This document shows positions 7,779 to 12,928 of a stretch of DNA of 12,928 nt, piece after piece. Position numbers and translations under genes: made by a program. The DNA comes from an uncultured Pseudomonadota bacterium (GTDB lineage Bacteria; Myxococcota_A; UBA796; GCA-2862545), in contig CALATR010000153.1 in assembly GCA_937891875.1 (NCBI GenBank), positions 1-12,928 on the forward strand, in the 5' to 3' direction. The first letter of the stretch is position 1. Each line of letters opens with the position of its first letter. The notes under the pieces were generated by a model. The model ran no database searches, was not told where the DNA came from, and saw only the letters and a list, made by a program, of their open reading frames with translations.

Positions 7779-7803
7779 CTCGCGTTCGCACCTCGGAGCT
7801 GCC

Positions 7804-8418
7804 ATGTCCACGACCCCGTCCACGCGCAGAAAGAAGCCTGTCCAGGCCCGATCGCGCCAGATGGTCGAGACGCTGATGCAAGCGACTGCTCGCGTTCTGG
7901 TCGAGGACGGGTACGAGAACCTGACGACCAATCGCATTGCGAAGACCGCAGGCGTGAGCGTCGGCTCGCTCTACCAGTACTTCCCGAACAAGCAGGCGCT
8001 GGTCATGGAGCTGGCCCGGCGCCACAACCAGGAGATGATGGACTCCCTGGCCGAGCACGTCGCCACCCTGCTCACGGCCCCCATCCCCGAGGCGGTCCGC
8101 ACCTACGTGCATGCGACCATCACCCACCACGCCCGCGAGCCCGAGCTGACCCAGGCGCTGACGGTGCAGCAGCTCTCCCTGGGCCTCGATCTGGTCGCCG
8201 ACAGCCTGCAGCGAGCCAAGCCCCTGGTGCACGCCTGGCTCACCGCCCACAAGGCGGAGATCCTGCCCGAGAACCTGGAGCTCGCGACCTGGATGCTGAT
8301 CCACCTGGTCGAGTTCACGATCCACGGCGCGCTGGTGGAGGATCCTGCTCTCCTGGCCGCTCCAGCGTTCGAGGACGAGCTCGTGCTGGTGGTCCTGCGC
8401 TACCTCGTCGGAGGCTGA
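7804..8418 (+). CDS. TetR/AcrR-family transcriptional regulator
   Basis: This 204-residue protein has a classic TetR N-terminal DNA-binding domain. A basic tail (STRRKKPVQARSRQ) leads into the helix-turn-helix at about 41-63 (TTNRIAKTAGVSVGSLYQYF), followed by PNKQALV. The C-terminal all-helical part (about 75-204) should bind a small ligand and form the dimer. The ATG at 7804 has GGAG 5 bases upstream. It is divergent from the P450 gene across 87 bp containing two similar palindromes, so the simplest reading is a local repressor of the P450, and perhaps of itself, relieved by the P450 substrate or a related compound. The ligand is unknown. The following kinase gene is 65 bp away on the same strand but shows no functional link. 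Confidence 0.92.
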   Translation: MSTTPSTRRKKPVQARSRQMVETLMQATARVLVEDGYENLTTNRIAKTAGVSVGSLYQYFPNKQALVMELARRHNQEMMDSLAEHVATLLTAPIPEAVRTYVHATITHHAREPELTQALTVQQLSLGLDLVADSLQRAKPLVHAWLTAHKAEILPENLELATWMLIHLVEFTIHGALVEDPALLAAPAFEDELVLVVLRYLVGG

Positions 8419-8473
8419 TGTCTGGGGGTTCAGCCTGCTAGCCCGCGATCCGTTGAGTCAAAGGGCAGCACCC

Positions 8474-8478
8474 GGAGG
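8474..8478 (+). promoter_or_regulatory. Ribosome-binding site pointing to a CTG start for the hybrid kinase
   Basis: GGAGG ends 5 bases before an in-frame CTG at 8484. It is the only good Shine-Dalgarno sequence near the 5' end of the kinase. The first conventional start, GTG 8541, has none at usable spacing. Confidence 0.5.
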
Positions 8479-8483
8479 ACCCC

Positions 8484-10163
8484 CTGGCGCCCCGCGACCC
8501 GATCACCAGCCCGGAAGAGGCGTTCCGCCACAGCTGGCTGGTGGAGTTCTCCACCTTCATCGGCCCGCCCACGGTGGTGCTGGCCGTGTGGGTCTGCTTC
8601 CTCGCCGGCTGGCCGTGGGAGGGGGTGCTGGTCCTCGGCGCGTACATCGGGTTCAACCTCGTCTGGAGCCTGCTGGAGGCGCGACGGCTGCCCATCACCC
8701 GAGGGTCGCACCCCCGCGCCATCGCCAACTTCGTCTTCATGTTCGGGATCTTCGCCAGCCTGGCTCACACCGACGGCGCGTGGATCATGGCCCTGCCCAC
8801 CATGTTCGGCTCCCAGGGCAGCCCCACCATGCGCCAGGCGCGCTACGTGCGCATCCTCGCCCTGCTCGGCATCGCACTCGGCAGCTTCACCGCCGGGATC
8901 CCCTGGACCCAGGTCGCGACGCTGCTGGTCGGGCTGGGCCTCGTAGGCACGGTGAGCGAGCGCCTCTACCAGCCGCTCCTCCAGGCGTTCATGGTGAGCC
9001 GGGAGCGCCAGGCGGCGCTGGACCAGAGCAACGCCGAGCTCGAGCGCGCGCTGGAGGCCCGCAAGACCTTCCTCGCGACCATGTCCCACGAGATCCGCAC
9101 CCCCATGAACGGCGTGCTCGGCATGGCTCAGCTCCTCGACGGCACCGAGCTGGACGAGGAGCAACGCCGCATGCTCGCCGTGCTCCGGACCTCCGGCCAG
9201 GGCCTGCTCGCCATCCTCAACGACATCCTCGACATCTCCAAGCTCGAGGCCGGCCGCATGGCGGTCGACGAGCAGCCCACCGACGTCGCGACCATGGCGC
9301 GCCAGGTCACCGAGCTGCTCAGGCACGGAAGCCTCAGCCGGGACGTCATGCTGGAGGTCGTCGATGAGGGCGTTCCTTCCTCAATCCTCACCGACCCGCT
9401 CCGCCTGCGCCAGGTACTGGTCAACCTGATCGGAAACGCGTGCAAGTTCACCGCCGAGGGGAGCATCATCGTCCGCCTGCGCTGGGCCGACGACACGCTG
9501 TGCGTCGCGGTCGAGGACACGGGCATCGGCATCCCCGAGGCCACCTGCGAGCGGCTCTTCCAGCCGTTCGAGCAGGCCGACGCGGGCACGACCCGTCGCT
9601 ACGGCGGCAGCGGCCTCGGACTCGCCATCTCCCACCGTCTCATCGACCTGATGGGCGGTCGCATCTCCGTCGAGAGCACCGTCGGCGAGGGCTCGATCTT
9701 CGCGTTCTCGCTGCCCGCTCCCGAGACCGACGAGATCTCCATGGTCAGCGAGCTGTCGATCTCGCTGGACCACGACGCCTCGCGGGTCCTGCTCGTAGAC
9801 GACAACCGCACCAACCTGATGGTCGCCAGCGCCATGCTCCAGCGCCTCGGCTGCGAGATCGTCGCCCTCGACGGAGGCCAGCAAGCCCTGGATCACCTCC
9901 AGCGCGACCGCGACTTCGACCTCGTGCTGCTCGACTGCCAGATGCCCGAGGTGGACGGGTTCACCACCTGCGAGCGCCTGCGGGAGCGGGGCTGGACCGG
10001 CCCGGTGCTCGCGCTGACCGCCGGCGTCACCGACGAGGAACGCACGCGCTGCCTCGAGTCCGGCATGGACGACGTACTGCACAAGCCCACGTCCATCGAG
10101 GCCCTCCGCCGCGCCCTCGCCACCTGGACCGAGGGGCGCCGGGACCGCAGCCGGCTGGCGTAG
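8484..10163 (+). CDS. Membrane-bound hybrid histidine kinase with C-terminal receiver
   Basis: From CTG 8484 this is 559 residues; from the conventional GTG 8541 it is 540, and residue numbers below use the latter. About five or six hydrophobic segments lie between 5 and 145, with no periplasmic sensor or PAS domain, so sensing is probably within the membrane. A short coiled coil (about 150-178) leads to HisKA with His183 (SHEIRTPMNG). The HATPase domain has the N box NLIGNACKFT (295-304), G1 DTGIGIP, F box FQPFEQ and G2 GGSGLGLAIS. The receiver (about 414-530) has acidic D420-D421, phospho-acceptor D465 (LLDCQMPE), T493 and K515. It should autophosphorylate on His and pass phosphate to its own receiver and then to an HPt encoded elsewhere; no partner is nearby. 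The CTG start is chosen because of the GGAGG at 8474-8478 and the coding-like codons between 8484 and 8541. Confidence 0.9.
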   Translation: MAPRDPITSPEEAFRHSWLVEFSTFIGPPTVVLAVWVCFLAGWPWEGVLVLGAYIGFNLVWSLLEARRLPITRGSHPRAIANFVFMFGIFASLAHTDGAWIMALPTMFGSQGSPTMRQARYVRILALLGIALGSFTAGIPWTQVATLLVGLGLVGTVSERLYQPLLQAFMVSRERQAALDQSNAELERALEARKTFLATMSHEIRTPMNGVLGMAQLLDGTELDEEQRRMLAVLRTSGQGLLAILNDILDISKLEAGRMAVDEQPTDVATMARQVTELLRHGSLSRDVMLEVVDEGVPSSILTDPLRLRQVLVNLIGNACKFTAEGSIIVRLRWADDTLCVAVEDTGIGIPEATCERLFQPFEQADAGTTRRYGGSGLGLAISHRLIDLMGGRISVESTVGEGSIFAFSLPAPETDEISMVSELSISLDHDASRVLLVDDNRTNLMVASAMLQRLGCEIVALDGGQQALDHLQRDRDFDLVLLDCQMPEVDGFTTCERLRERGWTGPVLALTAGVTDEERTRCLESGMDDVLHKPTSIEALRRALATWTEGRRDRSRLA

Positions 10164-10191
10164 GCTGGGGGACCGCGGTGCTCCCTGGTGA

Positions 10192-10211
10192 AGGGGCGCG
10201 TCGGCGCCCCT
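10192..10211. terminator. Perfect GC stem-loop between convergent genes, probable terminator
   Basis: Arms AGGGGCGC and GCGCCCCT (8 bp, perfect) enclose the loop GTCG. It lies 28 bp after the kinase stop and 11 bp beyond the end of the minus-strand four-helix-bundle gene, where a bidirectional terminator would sit. There is no T-tract on either side, so termination is inferred from position and stem strength only. Confidence 0.5.
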
Positions 10212-10222
10212 CCCGGGCGGCC

Positions 10223-10540
10223 TCAGCCGCCGAGCTTCTGGAGCATCCGATCGATACGCCGGAGGTTGTGCTGCTGGGCCTGCCCGCCGGGGAGGTCAAC
10301 CAGCTGCAACACCGTCAGCGTCTCTGCCGCCGAGCCCCGGGCGATCTCGAAGTGGTGCGTCTGGGCCTTGCCCCGTCGGAGGCTGCCCTCTGCGATGATC
10401 AGTGCCACCGAAGCCGAAGCCCGCACCGCCTGGTTCTTCAGGTCCGAAGTTCCTCCTGGCCAACGGCTTCGAAGCGAGGTCCGGAGGAGGTCGCGGGCAC
10501 GGGAGCGAGTGGACGCGGGCACGAAAGCCCCGAAGGACAC
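10223..10540 (-). CDS. Four-helix-bundle protein (23S rRNA intervening-sequence type), possibly N-terminally degraded
   Basis: The 105-residue frame contains the family core: an Arg/Gln-rich helix (DLKNQAVRASASVALIIAEG, about 33-52), then RRGKAQTHHFEIARGSAAE (55-73) and a last helix (about 90-103). Known members have the pattern 'AxSxxxNIAEGxxRRxxxxxxxFxxIAxGSxxE'; IAEG and IARGSAAE are intact. These small oligomeric helical proteins have no established enzymatic role. The usual first helix is not visible: the N-terminal 25 residues are Arg/Ser/Pro-rich. The GTG at 10540 has no ribosome-binding site, and third-position GC is clearly lower than in neighbours. So it may start elsewhere, be frameshifted, or be a decaying gene. 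It is 118 bp downstream of the phosphatase on the same strand; that gap holds no recognisable gene. Confidence 0.6.
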   Translation of the reverse strand: MSFGAFVPASTRSRARDLLRTSLRSRWPGGTSDLKNQAVRASASVALIIAEGSLRRGKAQTHHFEIARGSAAETLTVLQLVDLPGGQAQQHNLRRIDRMLQKLGG

Positions 10541-10658
10541 GAGGCCACGGGACCACGTGTGGAACGCGCCCTCGAGGTGGACGACTCCGCGATTGCGCGA
10601 AAGACGTCCTCGCTGGCCAACCGAGGCATCCCGTCCGGAGCCGGACGATCCAGCCCCG

Positions 10659-12014
10659 CTACTCCAGCACCGGACACGGGCCGGGCTCGGACCAGGTGCC
10701 GCGGGTGCCGTCTTCCTGGGCCCAGGTCCAGCGGGTGCAGGTGGGCGCCTGGGCCCACGACTCGCCAGGACGCCGCTTCTCCCTGTGTTTCAGGCACTCC
10801 TCCACCCGCTCCGCGTCCTTCTGGCTCGCGGTCGGCGCAGGCAGGGTGTGGATCTGGAGCTCGACCGTCGCCTGCTGGACCGTGACCAGCGCAAAGCCGA
10901 GGTCGCAGAAGCTCTCCGACTCGATCTCGGCCAGGGCGCGCGCTTCGCCGTCGGCCGTGTCCTTGCCCGGTCCGGTGACCTTGCCGCCGGCCCCGACCAC
11001 GACAGCGAGCGTGCCCGGATCCACCCGCGCGACCTGGGTGTTGTGGTCGTGCCCGGACAGGTAGAGCGCCGCGTGGGGTCCGACGACCTCGTCGAGCACC
11101 CGCCGCAGGGCCGCGCCGTCCTTGGGGCCCTGGCCGATCTTCACGCCGAGCAGGTTGTAGTCCCAGTAGTCGCCGGCCTGGCCGTGCTCGCCGTGGGAGA
11201 GCCACGGGTGGTGGCCGACGACCATGGTCGGGCCGGTGCCCGGGGCGGTGAGACCCTCGATGAGGGTGTGGAAGCGGACCAGCCCCTCGTCGCGGCGGCG
11301 AGCGTCGCCGGCACATCGCACGCCGTCCTCGTCGCCGGGTCGGCAGGCGCGCACGAGGTAGTTCGTGTCCAGCCCGACCAGCCGCCCCTCGCCGACCGTG
11401 GTCGCCCAGAAGTGGCTGTCGCCGCGCACGTCGAGGCCCTGGGCCGCCAGCCGCCGCAGCTCGCCGAGCTCGCGCTGGACCCGGTCGAGGTGGGGCGGCT
11501 TGACGATGGGGAACGTGCCCCAGTCGTGGTTGCCGGGCACGTAGTACTGGGGCCCGACGTCGGACCACATCTCGGCAAAGTTTCGGAGGAACGCCGAGTC
11601 TACGGCCTCGTTGATGCCGTGCTGGTAGATGTTGTCGCCCAGCAGCACGACTCCATCGCACTCCCCGCCACACACCCGCACGGCGTGATCGTGCACCGCG
11701 AGCGGCCCGTCGCCCACCGCGGCCTCGTTTCCGGGCTGGCGCACTCCGGCATCGCCGAGGAAGAGCAGGCGCACGGCGGAGTCCTGGCCGCCGAAGTCGC
11801 TGAAGATGCCGGACACCGCGCGCCGGGTCATGAGTCGCCGCCGCTGGTCCTTGCAGTCGACCTCGGCCCCGGGCTCGGGGGGCAGATCCGCCTCGTCCAC
11901 CGCCCACTCACAGGCGGGGTCCACCGGATCGGCCAGCTCCTCGGGCGGGGCCCGGAGCTTCGACAGGCCGCTCGCGCAGCCGACGAGCACGATCAGCGGG
12001 AACAGGGTTCGCAC
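10659..12014 (-). CDS. Lipoprotein calcineurin-like phosphatase, tartrate-resistant/purple acid phosphatase-like
   Basis: The 451-residue precursor begins with a short lipoprotein signal (MRTLFPLIVLVGC; lipobox LVGC, lipidated Cys13), and the Ala after it fits outer-membrane sorting. The metallophosphatase motifs occur in order: GDAG 87-90, GDNIY 126-130, GNHD 161-164, GHHP 267-270 and GHDH 321-324. The series LGDNIYQHG, PGNHDWG, VVGHHPW and SGHDHN is that of TRAP/purple acid phosphatases, with Y130 at the metal-charge-transfer position. It probably hydrolyses phosphomonoesters or related phosphates outside the cytoplasm. Ten further cysteines, an even number, suit disulfides in the periplasm. 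Residues 400-451 form a Trp/Cys/Pro-rich tail beyond the catalytic domain, function unknown. The GTG start has GGAGG 4 bases upstream (12019-12023). Confidence 0.88.
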   Translation of the reverse strand: MRTLFPLIVLVGCASGLSKLRAPPEELADPVDPACEWAVDEADLPPEPGAEVDCKDQRRRLMTRRAVSGIFSDFGGQDSAVRLLFLGDAGVRQPGNEAAVGDGPLAVHDHAVRVCGGECDGVVLLGDNIYQHGINEAVDSAFLRNFAEMWSDVGPQYYVPGNHDWGTFPIVKPPHLDRVQRELGELRRLAAQGLDVRGDSHFWATTVGEGRLVGLDTNYLVRACRPGDEDGVRCAGDARRRDEGLVRFHTLIEGLTAPGTGPTMVVGHHPWLSHGEHGQAGDYWDYNLLGVKIGQGPKDGAALRRVLDEVVGPHAALYLSGHDHNTQVARVDPGTLAVVVGAGGKVTGPGKDTADGEARALAEIESESFCDLGFALVTVQQATVELQIHTLPAPTASQKDAERVEECLKHREKRRPGESWAQAPTCTRWTWAQEDGTRGTWSEPGPCPVLE

Positions 12015-12050
12015 GGCACCTCCAGCCGGGACGGTACTACCATCCGTGGC

Positions 12051-12056
12051 TAGACT
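12051..12056 (+). promoter_or_regulatory. Possible -10 element of a leaderless transcript
   Basis: TAGACT (TAnnnT) ends 5 bases before the ATG at 12062, so transcription would start at or next to the start codon. No convincing -35 is seen. The only Shine-Dalgarno-like bases, GAGG, end 1 base before the ATG, too close to act normally. Confidence 0.35.
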
Positions 12057-12061
12057 GAGGC

Positions 12062-12397
12062 ATGACCGAGCCCCGTCACCTCCCCGTCCCCGACGACCTG
12101 GCCGAGCTGGTCAAGGCCGCCATTCGCGCCGAGCAGCGTGCGCCCGGCTTCCTGGGCGAGGACCCCGACGACGAGCTGCCCGAGGTCGAGGAGGAGGAGG
12201 ACGCCCTCTTCGCCGACCACGACGCGGTGCGCGGCCACGGGCGCGGCGCCTACGTGTTCGACCACGCCGAGGCGCGCAGCCGCAGGGTCGACGCGATGGA
12301 GCTCGCCGACCCGGACCGCGGGCCGATCCCCCTGCCCCCCGGCGGCGCCGATGCGGACGCGATCGCCCTGGAGCTGGGGAAGAACGCCGAGGACTGA
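12062..12397 (+). CDS. Small acidic hypothetical protein
   Basis: I do not recognise this 111-residue protein. Codon use is typical of the window, supporting a real gene. It is soluble in appearance, with no signal or membrane segment. A short amphipathic N-terminal helix (DDLAELVKAAIRAEQRA, residues 11-27) precedes a strongly acidic run around residues 33-48 (EDPDDELPEVEEEEDA), then a His/Arg-containing middle and a Pro/Gly-rich stretch before a last short helix. It is divergent from the phosphatase gene across 47 bp and convergent with the secreted-protein gene, with only 7 bp between their stops. The layout gives no clue to its partner. Confidence 0.65.
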   Translation: MTEPRHLPVPDDLAELVKAAIRAEQRAPGFLGEDPDDELPEVEEEEDALFADHDAVRGHGRGAYVFDHAEARSRRVDAMELADPDRGPIPLPPGGADADAIALELGKNAED

Positions 12398-12404
12398 CCA
12401 CCCC

Positions 12405-12928
12405 TCACGGGCAGGGCATGTCCAGCCACAGGGCCATGTTGTTGTCCTCCGCGCACTCCACCTGCCGACCCCACTGGGTGCCGTCGTCGTCCACCCGCAC
12501 GACCAGGCCCTGGGCACCGGTGATGACGTCCACGGGCAGCTCGACGACGGTGGTGGGCAGCACCTCTCCGTCCTCGATCGGACCCTGGATCCAGCCGGTG
12601 TGGATGCGGGTCTCTCGCTCGTCGTCGAGGCGGTAGATCGAGTACGGCAGGTCCTGACCGCTGGGGGTCAGGCCCACGTTGCCGAACTGCAGGGCGACCC
12701 GGGCGACCCCGTGCGGCGAGCAGGTGGACACGCACAGGTCGGTGGCCTGCACGCGCAGATCGGTGAGCGCGCTGTCGACCGAGGGGCGCGCCCGGTAGAC
12801 GTTGTGCACCAGCCACCACGGGTCGGGGCGCGCGGGCACGGAGCCGTCGGGGAGGATGTTGGTGACCGCGAAGTCATGGGTGTGCCAGGTCGTCCCCGAC
12901 TTCATCCAGCCCGAGCCGGCGTGGCCGA
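12405..12928 (-). CDS. C-terminal part of a secreted CARDB-like (FG-GAP/VCBS-type) protein, 5' end beyond window
   Basis: The frame is open to the right edge on the minus strand, so the ATG at 12905 is probably internal; about 174 residues are visible. The segment HTHDFAVTNILPDGSVP followed by WLVHNVYRA resembles the linker seen in large secreted FG-GAP/VCBS-repeat proteins of Myxococcota ('...Q/HAYHVTNVxxDGxIP...WxxNxFR'). It is followed by a CARDB-like beta domain (LTDLRVQATDLCVSTC ... LVVRVDDDGT ... VECAEDNNMALW) ending in MPCP. Such domains are extracellular, and the four cysteines here (two near the start of the domain, one before EDNN, one at the end) fit disulfides. Function is unknown; adhesion or structural roles are only guesses. 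The assignment rests on remembered patterns, so it is moderate in certainty. Confidence 0.6.
   Translation of the reverse strand, partial: GHAGSGWMKSGTTWHTHDFAVTNILPDGSVPARPDPWWLVHNVYRARPSVDSALTDLRVQATDLCVSTCSPHGVARVALQFGNVGLTPSGQDLPYSIYRLDDERETRIHTGWIQGPIEDGEVLPTTVVELPVDVITGAQGLVVRVDDDGTQWGRQVECAEDNNMALWLDMPCP

Noticed and set aside
5685..8418. Hydrolase, P450 and regulator as one catabolic cluster
   Set aside because: The hydrolase is on the opposite strand with its own ribosome-binding site and no matching operator, and no redox partners are present; only the P450/TetR pairing is supported.
10492..10524. Direct repeat CGCGGGCACG (two copies)
   Set aside because: It is short, has two copies only, and uses common GC-rich words; no array or mobile-element ends are nearby.
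10188..12053. 621-codon plus-strand frame opposite the phosphatase and four-helix-bundle gene
   Set aside because: The opposite strand carries five ordered metallophosphatase motifs and a lipobox with a good ribosome-binding site; this frame has neither domain nor start signal.

Overview
The window is about 13 kb of very GC-rich DNA (third codon positions mostly G or C) carrying a dense set of ordinary bacterial genes. It has no RNA genes, insertion sequences, CRISPR arrays or phage genes that I can see. The best guess for the host is a Myxococcota or related deltaproteobacterial lineage. That is an inference from the GC content, the hybrid histidine kinase, a four-helix-bundle protein of a type common there, the lipoprotein phosphatase, and the secreted protein with a CARDB-like tail at the right edge. 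No marker gene fixes the taxonomy.

Left block (1-5625, + strand). Four same-direction genes lie close together. They are the C-terminal part of a LeuA-like (2-isopropylmalate synthase family) acyltransferase; an unrecognised 410-residue protein translationally coupled to it by a GTGA overlap; a thiamine-diphosphate lyase resembling animal ILVBL/HACL2 (2-hydroxyacyl-CoA lyase 2) more than ordinary acetolactate synthase; and a two-domain NAD(P)-binding SDR/DUF2867 protein. The first two, and probably the third, look like one transcription unit. The pairing of a 2-oxoacid chain-extending enzyme with a 2-hydroxyacyl-CoA chain-shortening enzyme is the most suggestive metabolic context here.

Middle block (5685-10211). 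A dienelactone-hydrolase-family protein converges on, and overlaps by 14 bp, a class I cytochrome P450 on the minus strand. The P450 is divergent from a TetR-family regulator. Their 87-bp intergenic region is AT-rich for this genome and holds two similar 16-bp operator-like palindromes placed over a plausible P450 promoter. Next is a membrane-bound hybrid histidine kinase whose best ribosome-binding site points to a CTG start codon. A perfect 8-bp stem-loop follows it.

Right block (10223-12928). On the minus strand are a short, possibly N-terminally degraded four-helix-bundle protein and a lipoprotein calcineurin-like phosphatase with the motif set of tartrate-resistant/purple acid phosphatases. 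A small acidic hypothetical protein, perhaps translated from a leaderless mRNA, is divergent from the phosphatase. The C-terminal part of a secreted, cysteine-containing CARDB-like protein runs off the right edge.

I see no clearly new multi-gene system. The items most worth a second look are the bacterial HACL2-like operon, the P450/TetR operator architecture, the probable CTG start of the kinase, and the degraded-looking four-helix-bundle gene.
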